Below are positions 36,101 through 48,100 of a stretch of DNA of 64,000 nt, piece by piece. Both the position numbers and the translations under genes were made by a program. The notes beneath the pieces were generated by a model, which was not told the DNA's origin, made no database searches, and was given only the letters and a program-made list of their open reading frames with translations. The stretch's first letter is position 1, and every line of letters starts with the position of its first letter. This DNA is from Pyxicephalus adspersus (taxonomy: Eukaryota > Chordata > Amphibia > Anura > Pyxicephalidae), in NCBI RefSeq assembly GCF_032062135.1, contig NC_092868.1, positions 45,449,603-45,513,602 on the forward strand, read 5' to 3'.

Positions 36101-39100
36101 ATACAATGCACCTAATAATTATTCAATTATTAGATCAATTAAATAATTAATCAATTATTAATACCTTACTAATCAGGACTATAAATGGAAGCAATATTAA
36201 TAAATAACGACTTTTATATAAAAAAATAAAATATATTTTGTATTTGCAGTTTTGTAATTATCACAGAGCTCAGTAGCTCAAGCTCAAAATATATATACAT
36301 ATTTACAATTACGGATACAGCATTCATTCCAGGACAGTTATTAAATCCCTTTCCAACCAATCCTTGTACTTAATTAGGCAAAGTTCTTCTATGGTGGATT
36401 CTGATTGGTTGCTTTGTTTTCCTGTGCTCTAGAAAAATACTTTTCTTCTGCTGTGTTTTATAATAGCAAGAAAATGAATGTCTGAAGCAGGGAAAATATG
36501 GAAGGAAAAGTAAACATATGCTTCGTGTCCGCTCCGTGTTTGTTTCCCTACAAGCACTCTGCGCTGACAAGTGTCCCTCTGATCTTGGCCCCTGTCCCAG
36601 AAATGGAGCTTGGAAGCTACTGCTATAGGAGCTACAGCTGAGCCAATCAGTGATCCCCATCCGGCTGCACCCGGCTGAGCTGAGAGTACAGTGACAGTGC
36701 TGGAACACACCCGGAATACATAAAGTGTAACTCTGGGGAATCTTTAAAGTGTGATTCCAGGGAATCCATAGTCCCTATAAAGTGTAATACCGGGGAATGC
36801 ATAATCCCCATAAAGTGTGATTCCAAGGAATGCATAGTCCCTATAAAGTGTTATTCCAGGGAATCCATATCCCCTATAAAGTGTAGTTACTGTGAATCCA
36901 TATTCCCTATAAAGTGTAATTCTGGGGAATCCATAGTCCCTATAAAGTGGGAGTCTGGGGAATTTTTTGAGAATGAACTGATCCGCAGTACCATACCCCA
37001 GAGTGGTAATTTCACTTCACTACCCCAGAGACACAACAGGAAGTAAGAGGAAACCCCTGGGGTATATCTTCCCCTGGGTAGCTGTCACTGGTACAAGGTG
37101 TCCATATTGGATGATTTCCCATCACCTCCATATCCAATGACCAATGATTCCCAGTATGGTCCCCCCTCCCTCCAAACAGCATACGTAGGACCCCTCATAA
37201 TGGTTGTGACAGATTTGTGGCCCCGGCAAACCAGAGATTTCATTTTTGGAGTCCCCAGGTAGCATCAATTGCTAAAAATAAAATTCATATTTTAGGTTTA
37301 ACAGTTCTTTAAGGGATTTTTCAAAGTAACAAAAACTCCCCCCCCCCCAGCCCTGGTATCCGGTTCTGTCCTTTAATAAGGTGAATGTGTAGGACCGGAG
37401 GACATGAAGTGGGCTGAGGTGTGGAAATTGGATGCAAGGGGAAGGAAAGGTTATCAGTACAGATTAAGGGATTTGTAGGAGGATCAGGGTCAGATCGTGT
37501 CTTTATTACGACTGTAACAAATGGCCTGAAAGTCAATACCCACCAAGCCCCCCCATGCTACCCATGGGCCTAATAAACATTCAACCCGGGGTGACAGTGT
37601 AACATGGACAACTTAGCCCAAACCCGTTTAGCAATACCAGCAATATAATTCCCTTTTAGAATGGTCTTTGAGACTTTTTCTCATTTCCTTAGGCAAGAAG
37701 ACCATGAGTCCTGAAGGGGTTAAAAAGAAACCTCAGAACATTTGTCTTTGGTTATGGAAACAAATATTTTTGTCTTATTACTACAAATTTCTAAACCTGC
37801 GATTCCTGCCGTGTAATGAATAGGATTTTGAGGGAAAGAATCTTTTTCCAATTTATCAAACACGTCTTTAGATTTTCTGGGGAGGAAAGTGGGCGCCAGA
37901 CTCAATAAGAAAAGGTAAAAATGTCAGCTATTTACTAGCTAGAAGTGTATTGGCCGGGGGTCAGTCATGTAAAGATTCCATTTTTTTGTGATAAGCGGAC
38001 CCTGGAGAATTCAGTCCAGATACCAATTTTTTTTCCAGGCACATTGAAGTGATCAAGTGTTTTGTTTTCAGACAAGCAAAGCTGCTTTGTATTAGGAGGC
38101 TGATAGATGTATCTTCGTTTTTAGGATCATTGATGAGGAATAGAAAATCGGATTTTCATGGGAGGTACAGAATTACTGCTAAGAATAATGCTAAGGGGAC
38201 CAAAAAAGTACACCTGTGTGCAGACTTTATACATATCCATAAAACGAGTTCTAAAAATACTAATGATCCCTCAAGCTGATACAAAAATGTAATAAGAGTC
38301 CCATCATAAGGGGGGCATATAGCAATAAAACTCACCTCGGTCCTTATGACCAGCACCACAGCCTCTAATGGGTTTTGTAACCACCCCTTTGGTTAACTAA
38401 ACTCTGCTGCAGGTACTGTGGAGTAGTTCATCCTTAAAGATCACACCAGACACCCTGCCATTGGGTTTAGTCAGTTTCTATACCACCCACAGTATGTTTT
38501 GAAGACAGACAAGTAGTACATACTGTACACAAAAAAACAAACACATTTTTCCTAATTTAAAGTAATTGGTGCCATGTTGTTTTTTTGATAAGCCGGTACA
38601 TCCTGTAGTGATGCATGAGCTGGTAGAAAGTACCACACCAGCATGGAAACAACCCGCCCACAGCCCTGAGCCTGCAATTCCATACAAGAGACATGGTCCG
38701 CGGCTCTGGCCGGTGNNNNNNNCCCCCCCCCCCCCCCAGCGGGGTCCTTTTCCTGACCCCACGGGGGGCAGACCCACTAGAACCTTGGACCACCAAAGAC
38801 TTCTTTGTAAAATAGGAGTAGGCACACGTGCCCATTCCCTAAAAAAGTGAGGGCACAGCATTCCCACCCGTGCCCGTTCTCTCTACACCCTTGGTTTTGA
38901 CAATTGTCAGCACAATACCCCCAGAAAGCCCATCAAGAGGGGTAAAAATGGCCAGGTTATGGTAGCTTTGTATTGTTAAAGAAGGATTATACTCATAGGT
39001 GGGCGGTGAGCTTCTGCCATAATCAGCCGGTATGCACAGCTTGCCGATTACACGTGATAAATACTTACCGATTATGGCACAGACTTACTCGTGTGCAGCA

Positions 39101-42100
39101 GCCCTGCAGCAATGAGAGGTCAAGAACCCATCATTGCTGCATCAGGGACCCGTCATCTTCGCCACCAACTCCATAGCAGACTTCCAAGAGGACGGCGGCT
39201 CTCTTCAGCCATTGGATGGCCACTGATAATGCAACTCCTACACATGTGCAGGAGTTACATTGCCCCCAGCAGCTGGCTCTTAATGCGGCACCGCCAAGTT
39301 CTACTCTACACGGAGCATGCTTCTACCTCCTGGTGACTTTTGGTTTTTTCACTTTTGCTCTCCTTTAAAATGTACCTAAACTCAGAAATTTCACTTTACA
39401 TAAAAGGGTAGACAACCCTTTTATGTAGAGTAAATATTTTGTTGTTGTTTTTAAGTGCAACTTTTAAAAAAAAGGGTGCAGCACCATCTCCTAATTCTGG
39501 ATCGCCTAGTTGATCGAGAATGAATGGGAGCGAAAAGCCTCCCGGGATACCTACGTCACGCATCCTTGGAGGCTCTTGGGTGCTCCTTCTGAGCATGCCT
39601 GAGCATCTCGGGCACGTGCAGAAGGAGCCTTTGAAAAAAAATGTGCCGATCACGTATGCGCAGTGAGATCGGCAAGTTTTTTTTCCTTCCTACTTCACCC
39701 AATCTCTCGTCTGGGTCGGGTGACAAAGGATGAAAAACCTGGAAGAAGAGACCAAGATGGCGGCGCCCGGAGCTCCAGGACAAAGCTAGACCTGATGCAG
39801 GACACCCCCGGATGGATTGGATTGTGATGCGAGATTGAAGGTAAAAGTTTTTTTCTTTTAGTTTTCAGTTTAAACCTCTTTAAGTCCTGAGTTCAGATCT
39901 TATCAGATCTCTGTAAATCAAGTTAAATGATTCAACCAGAAAAGTAACCATTTAATTAGTGTTTTTTGTGCAGACCAAGGAAGGCAAAATTAAGCAGCTT
40001 TTATGGAACGCTCCTTTGCTTTTCTCCTATTACCTTGGTGTGATATTATGTAGCCAGTTTGGATGCTTGGTGGGGTTTTCCTTTGGTAACAAACGTGTAA
40101 AGAAATCTAACCGGCAGTTGGAGTAACATCCCAGTAGTCACACCAGAGCAGCTGAACAGATGTACCACTTTAACAACGGCATTTTGTAGATGAGACTTGA
40201 AACCTCAAGCCAGCATACTTGCAGGACATTAAATATCCTCTGGTAAAAGTGTCCTGGACTGTTTCCGTTAGGTTTTGCTGACTCACCGTACTCCAATGTT
40301 GACTGTTTTTTCAGTGGTTGCCTGAAGGTTCCAGTGGGCTACAGAGCAATTTTCTGGTGAAATGGTTATTTCCTCCCGGACCCAACACTGTACGTCATTG
40401 TTTGACACATTTCACAGGGCAATCCATAAAATTTCAACTCATCGGGGGTCTCTGCGAGGATTTGACCACATTTGTCTTAGACTAACATTTTGAAAAGTTT
40501 GGCAGCCATCTGCCACCCTTACGGAACGCTGCAAGTGAAGAAGTACATTGAGTTTAAAGAAAACCTGTTACCAGATCATGTATGAGGATATATGAACAGT
40601 AAATGTATTTTGTTTATGAGTTTTCAATGTTAAAGTCTCCCTTTGTATATGCCCACAGGGCTGCTACTGGGTGCTGCTATCTTGGATGTGATGTCAGACT
40701 TTAGCAACTTTTTTTTAGCAACTCCAAAACTTTTTACCTCCAAGGAACCCCCCCAGGGATCTCACAGAACCTCCGGGAAACTAACTCATTGGGGGACGAT
40801 AGGAAAACAGCCTTCTAAATAAAGAATGCGCCCTTTCAGTGGCAGCTAGAATAGCACCAGTCATGCAGTTGGCTCTACCAAATGGTGTCAGCCCCAGAAC
40901 TATGCAGGAATCATTAAATTGAAGATCAGTCAATCACCCACAATTTGTGGAACCCCCAGCAACTTTAGGAGTTTCACGGTTGTAAATAGCCCTAAGATTA
41001 GGATAGGCTCAGATAGGATTCCTCATTGCTCCCCTGGTTGTTTCATGAAAAGTTTGTGTTGGCAGGCCAAAGGAGGGGCAGAGGAGCTGGACCAGCAAAA
41101 GAAAAGATGGCTATGATTTGCAAGGAGGGAGGAAGCTGTGCAAAGCAAAGAACTTTTTCTTCAATGCCAGTTCCTTAGTAAGTTCAGAGACGCTTTGCTA
41201 GACAATAATTATTGTTCATAGAAAGGAAAAACTCTGCAAGAAAGCATTTATTATACTTCAATATTTTTTTGTTAGCATTTCCCAGCAATTTTTTAGGCTG
41301 GTCAATGGTTCTTTTATTAATATTTAATTATTATTATGTTAATATTATTAAATTATAGGCTGCAAATAATTAAAAACATAACAGCAAAGTATTTCCCTTA
41401 AACAATTTTAGGCTTATTTGCCTAAAAATTTCCCTATAATTACTTTGTCCAACTTTACCTAGTTGTTAAAAATCTACCTAAAAGCTCCCAATAATTTACC
41501 TGAAACTGTGGTCATGTGACAGATCGGGTCTCATTTTTGGGGGGGTCTCTGACATGATTGGGTCATGTTTGCGGTGATGTGGTCACTGCTCATTGGTTCA
41601 GAGGAGTCCATCAGGGGGCCCTCATAGAGTCCATAATCCTCTCTGTTCTAAAATCTATGAATCCCATCCTTTTGCACAATCCAGAATCTGCATTATGAGC
41701 TTTATAATCTTCCTTTACTCTCATTGCCAAGGTGACAGACTACAAGCCCTCAGCCTAAACCAGTGATTAAGACATAATACAGTAGTGCAATGAGCAATGA
41801 TGGTATGCAAGGAGCAAAACCCCATACCAGCTGATAGATATTCCATTTCAGCTATTCAGAGCAATCGGACTGGGGGATCGCTAATTGGTTGCTATGGGAT
41901 ACTACACGTTGCACCTTGTTCCTGGCACCATTGAGTTGGCCCACAGTCCGGGTCACCGAGATCTGCGGCAACACTGTCATCTAGAGGCTGTATCCTGCTA
42001 TAGCTTGAAGAAGAATTAAAAAGATTTCCAGATGATATCACAGGGCAAATCATGCATATTCCTGGGTAATGCAATATATCATGGTAAATGTATAAACTGG

Positions 42101-45100
42101 GCAAAGGTTGGTCTTATTGGTGAAGTTTTTGCCAGCAGAAGTATTGCCACTTGTATAAAGATATTTCACCATTTCTCCTTTTAGAATGGTAAGTTGTTTG
42201 TTTTATTAATGATTAGTCAATGGTTGTAGTGGAGGACTCATACCTGGTGGCACATACCCAGCTAATGAGTGATTAGACTGGCATCTGCTAGTATAGGTCA
42301 GTACCCATCACATTATAAATACAGGAACAAAGGAGAACAAAGTCCAATCCAGCTCCAATTTAATCGAGCAATATGGAAGCAAATTCAGAATCTCCTCCTG
42401 CAAATACTAGATGCCCGGCTGTCAAGCTGATTCATTGAGCCTGATTTATGAAAGTTCTCCAAGGCTGGAGAGTATATCTTTTCAGCAAACCTAAAACAGA
42501 TCTGGTCCAGGATCGAAAACATGTCCCACTTACCTTTCTGACCTGGTGAAACAATACTCCCCCAGCCGCTCTCTTTGCTCCTCCAGTGACTTCCTCACTC
42601 ATAACCCCATCACACGCATGGCTCCAAGACTTTTCTAGATCTGCTCCGACTTTCTGGAATGGTCTTTCATGTTCTTTTCCGCTTGCTCCTACTTTCTGCT
42701 TCAAGAGCACTCAAAACCATTTTTTTCAAACTTGCCTACCCATTTCTTATGTGTCTTAAAACCCTCACTACCCACCCACCATTCCATAACCCGGCACACA
42801 CACACCTTCCCCATACTTCCCCCACCTCTTAGATTGTTAGCTCTTTGGGGCAGGGTCCTCTCCTCCTCCTGTGTCACTGTCTGTATCTGTCATTTAATAC
42901 CCCTATTTAATGTGCAGCGCTGCGTAATACGTCGGCGCTATATAAATCCTGTTTATTAATAATAATACCTGCTTTTCTTACATAAGAGTTTTTCCAAGCA
43001 TTTATTCACTAGCAAGAGACAGCCAATACATATTTATTCCAGGGTGATTCCATGACCCTTTGTTAGAAAAGTATATTGGGCTTCCTGTTAGGAAAGCCCA
43101 GCATTGTCATCTGCTTTTTGTCTGTTTCTCTATAACTGAATGTTTATAGGGAGACGTGAAGGGTGTATCACTCGTCATACTAATAAACAGAAAAGCAAGG
43201 GATTCAACTACACCAACATAGCAGTACAATATCTCAGCAGATCCCGAGGCTTTGTTATCCCTATACATGTTTTAGTGCTGATTTATAAATATATTCATTT
43301 GGAAAAGTTTAAGAAATTGAATGTCCTCGTGGATCACCCATGAATGCACTGCAATGTAGCACATTTTCTAAACTCAATGCTGCATGAATTTCTGTGTGCC
43401 GCGCAATAAACTATAGAGGGAAAGCAATACGCAATGATAATTTCTAATAGTACACAAATAATGCGATACAATGCATCAAAGAGAAACAAAATGCATTAGA
43501 ATGCACTGAGAAAACAACAGACAAAATGCAAAATAAAACTTATTTTTTTCCTGTGCACTTTGTAGTGTTCTCCGAGCTTAAGCTTGTCCTGGTAAATATG
43601 AAATATTCCAATGCAAAATTTTACATTTTCTTTACAAAAATTGATAAAAACTGTTTTATTTGTGATATGAGTATGGATTTTTGTAAAACACTGCATAATA
43701 TGTGGGCGTAATAATAATAATAATATTTTTAGAACCTATAGAATAAAAGATTAGAATGCAGAATAAATGTGATGCATGCTTAAAATACATGTGCAAGATC
43801 TTACTTTTCAATATGGTTCTGTTCAGCCACCTATTGCAAAGACTGCAGGTGACACCATTTTTTTCATTTCACATAAGGAATACAGTTTTGCCCCCCACCC
43901 TTTGCTGAGTGGACAATGAAGGAGAAGTAGCACACCATGCTCTTGTACAATGTGGAGCTCAAATTGGTTCAGCGTGCTGCCCCTCCTTGCTGCTGCAACC
44001 ACAGGAAGCCAATATAAAAACAAATTCAGGTATTTCCACTAGTTGTACATAAAAATACATCCTGTAATTTAATGAATACATTAAATTATAGCGCATTGTA
44101 GCTTTTAAAATAATTTAGCATGCAGATGATGTTGAAAATAGCGATTTTTATCTCACCGGTCCAATCAATCAGTCGACTTTACAATATGTAAAATGTGCAA
44201 AAGCGGTCTGATTTTTTTTTTTTTGAAGGACCGCAAAATTCTCCCATAGTTACAGCAGATGTGTTTGTATAAATAGAGCCTTTGAACAGTACTTGTCATT
44301 GTGGGTCCGAAGGAGCTCAGTTCTGCTTTCCAAGTTGGCAACCTCCAAGCCAGTTTTGCGGTAAAAACTCGCAGGGCAAATCCCAGCAGCTCTTGAAACG
44401 TTGTGTCTAAAGTCTTCGCCTTGCCTCATTGTCTGACATTGGTTGTTTTCTTGGGGGCTGTGCGAGAAAAGAAGGGAAGAGATTTGTGGTAGGTGAGATT
44501 CCAGACTGGAAATACCAGCAGCGCTCGCATATAAGTCGTCTCTTCTTCGGCAACCACAGTGCGAGAAGACCCACGCGAGCCTGCTGTTAACCTCAGCTGA
44601 CTTGGAAAGGAATCAGTCCCCGCAATAACTCAACCTCGGCCTTCAGCTTGGCAAGCTCCTTCTAATAGGTCGGATTATTTGCAGGGTGGACTAGCCACCA
44701 GTTAGCGACGACCACCAAAGTAGTCCCACTTATGTAGGCAAGCTCTATTCATGGCGGAGGTGAGACGGAGTTCTGGGTTTCTCACTTACCAGAAGTTGAT
44801 AAAACATTCCGTCTTCCTAAATAAACCAAGGCAGGATGCACGGTGTATTTGTTAATGCGGTTTTTTTATTATCCCTGTGCAAGAAGGGGGATTTTGTGCT
44901 CCGGATTCCTGTGCCTTGTACTTTGCACAGCTTTGGGTGCAGTGCTGGGACAGGGACCTTTGGTACCCAGGGCTTTAGTGCCAAAGTGTGCATCCGACAC
45001 CGCCACCGTCACACCACATTTATATACAGCTAAACTAAAAAAAAAGGCTTAACTTAAACTTTAAAAAAGAAAAAATCCAGGCTTGGGGTTAACTACAAAT

Positions 45101-48100
45101 GTTATTCTGCTCACACACAGCATAGAAAGCTGAAACGAGGATATTAATCATAGTCATATGCACCTCTCCCCTGTCCTTGATAATGCCCTCTATCTGTATA
45201 TGTCAATAGGCCTTAGCTGGTGACTTTTCACAAAGAGTCAACATTTGCATATTGGTACCTAAGGCTAGGTACACATCTGCAATTGTTCTCGTCTGATAAT
45301 CGACTCAGGGCTGATATCGGACAAGAATCTTACGTGTGTACATCGTTCGTCGTCCATCGTCTGAACGACTGTCTTGGCGGATCCACAGACTATGGGTGGC
45401 GAACAATCATAATAGAAGTGAAGGGAAAGAGCGCACAGCGGGGTGTTGCTCCGTCGTTCTCCCCCTCCCCAAAGAGCAGAATGGCACTGTATGTACAGCA
45501 CTCATTCATGCATCGTGCAGTCGTTAGTCGTTGGAAAGGATCATGAAAGATCCTTTCCAATAACAATTATTGCATGTGTGTACATAGCCTAAGACTGCAG
45601 ATGATAAAGAAAGAAAATGCCAGTAGGAGACAAATGGAGCAGATTTTGAAGGTACCACTATGTTTATGTGTTTGGGGAATGAAGTTCGTTTTAAAGATTT
45701 GCTCTGTCCATTGGAGTATATCAATGACTCCCAAACTCTTGCAGTATATTGCACTCCTAATGCCTGGTACTTAAGCCTGTAATGCACCCCTGGAATCTTA
45801 TGGTAAATGGAAACAGTTTGCACATGTACATGCAACAGAGCCTGGTCCCTGCTGTGCTATGGCTTTTATGACATTTATTCAATTTTCCTAGATTTATCTT
45901 TAACTATGCATTAAATAGTATTTTTCCTTTTATTTCCCTGATTCTTCAAGGATAGAACATGGAGCTGCCGTGTCTGATTTCTTTTTGAAATTGCTGGCTC
46001 CAGGGACCATTCCTGACCCATTTAAATATAGGGCAGATTGGTAAAGTTGTATAATAGACAGTTTGAATAAGATTACAGAGCACTGGGTCACCTTTTGCCA
46101 ATGCACACTTACCATACACACAGGCCTTCAACTTACCCACTTATTTCCTAGATGATCCACCAGGACTCACTATATAATCTATCAATATATGAAGACAAAA
46201 CTTCAGTGCGGCCCAGTTGGTTGCATGTCATGTTTGACTTTTATAATACACAAATTGTAATATCTTTGGAGTGCTTTTACAACTGCAGCAGACAATGACA
46301 GATGAAAAGAGCAAACATCGAAATTATAAGGAATGCTTTTCTGTGGAGTAGACATAATAAATATTTGGAGAAGAATGCCACAAGGGTAAACTAGGACAGC
46401 TGTTTAGATGTTTTCTAACGCAAGAAGCGTTCACTATCGGACAAGAATATGCTGTGATTTAATGGTAAATGATCACAGTAAAAAATACCTGACTATCATT
46501 ATAAGTTCCTTTTACATGTTGTTTGTGCCATATTTTTATGATTAGATTGCATTCCTGGTTGGATATTTGCGAGACAATACAGTGAGCATTGTTGTTGGAT
46601 GACTGCTGGGAGAACATTACTTAAAAACCAGTGGTGAATGAATACATTAAGAGGGTCTCAAATAAAGCCCCTTGGGTCCGGGACATATAAGCATATCCAC
46701 TGCCAAATTTTGCACTTGACTGACCAATCCAATTGATTTTTCTGTTGGCAATTGATCAGTTGGATGAAATATTCTGCCCTTTACAAGAAGTGTTTGCAAT
46801 CTCTTTTGGATATATCATTTGTACATGCAACACAACAAGATTTACTCACATGTCTCTTAGGCTATGTACACACGTGCAATAATTGTCTTTGGATAGGATC
46901 TTTCACAACCCTTTCTAATGACAAATGACTGCATGAACGAGTGCTGTATATACAGTACCGTATTGCTCTATAGAGAGGGGAGGGAGAAAATGACGGAGCG
47001 GCACCCGGCTGTGCTCTCTCCTCCTTTACTTCCATTACGATTGTTCGTCATCCATCTTCTGTGGACCTACCAGGACCATCGTTTGGAGGATGAAGACTGT
47101 ACACACGCAAGATACTCGTCCGATATCAGCCTTAAACTGATTATCTGATGAGAACCATTGCACGTGTGTACCTTGCCTTAGATTGTAAGTTTTTTTGGCA
47201 GGGTCCTCCCTTCCTCCTGTGTCATTGTTTGTATCTGTCTGTGATTGACAACCCTTATTTAGGCCTGCGTAATAAGTTAGTGCTTTGAAAATACAGTTTT
47301 ATAATAATGTTGATTGCTTAAATGATTCAGGAGAGGAATTTTGTTTGGAAGTAACTTTGGATTATTAAGTAATTTTAGATTCACATGAAATGCTATTGTT
47401 TCATTGGAAATCAACTGGAAGCAGAAAATTCTGCCTACGTGTACTAAGCATACTGAGAGTGAATAATGACTTACAGTCGACCCATTCAACCAAAAATTCA
47501 GTTTTTTTCATATTTACTAATATACAGTGTGCTTTATCATTAGAACAGTTCCCCAAGGGTAAAGAATCAAACTGCTGCATAGTAATACAAATGAACAGTT
47601 ACAAGGACCCTGTGCACCTATTTTGCCAAGTTAATTCATGCAATGCTTCCCATTACAAATCCATGTAACTTTATGGTTTCACATGCTAATGTCAGCCTAG
47701 CTAATTTTGGTACATTCATTTCTCAATCTTCTTCTTGCAAAAACTTTAGAAACAGGGTGATGCAAGTAAAGTCTCCTTAACACAGCTTTATATTTTGCAT
47801 CGCAGGCACCAGAGAAGCAGCGTTCGTGTATGCGATATCTTCAGCGGGGGTCGCCTTCGCAGTCACCAGGGCGTGCAGCAGCGGAGATCTTGAAAAATGT
47901 GGCTGCGATCGGACGGTACATGGCGTGAGTCCTCAAGGTCAGTAGAAATTATTTGGATTTTTTATTGAAACATATATATTGTATTTATTACATGAAATGC
48001 AGAAAAATGTTTTAACATGAACTTTACTTGCATTAACGCTGCTCACAAATTGAAAAGGTTGCAAGTGAGATTTTAGGCATAAGTGAAGCTTAATGACCTG

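Larger units (their letters stand above)
34784..47805 (+). other. WNT4: WNT4 intron 2 (about 13.0 kb)
   Basis: Bounded by GTAATA and GCAG. Contains the 33-bp minisatellite (36.7 kb), a 7-base gap beside a C-run (38.7 kb), hAT-like MITE remains (40.7 kb), an L2 fragment (42.5 kb), Harbinger-like MITEs (45.3 and 46.9 kb) and two candidate regulatory islands (40.0-40.6 and 44.3-44.8 kb). The stretches 35.2-36.7, 37.0-38.6, 41.1-42.4, 43.0-44.2 and 45.6-46.8 kb show only AT-rich intronic DNA and vague repeat remains. Confidence 0.9.

Noticed and set aside
42432..42710. 92-codon minus-strand open frame
   Set aside because: Shadow of the plus-strand L2 fragment and adjoining foldback repeat.
45220..45546. 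108-codon open frame
   Set aside because: Lies almost entirely inside a noncoding Harbinger-like MITE.
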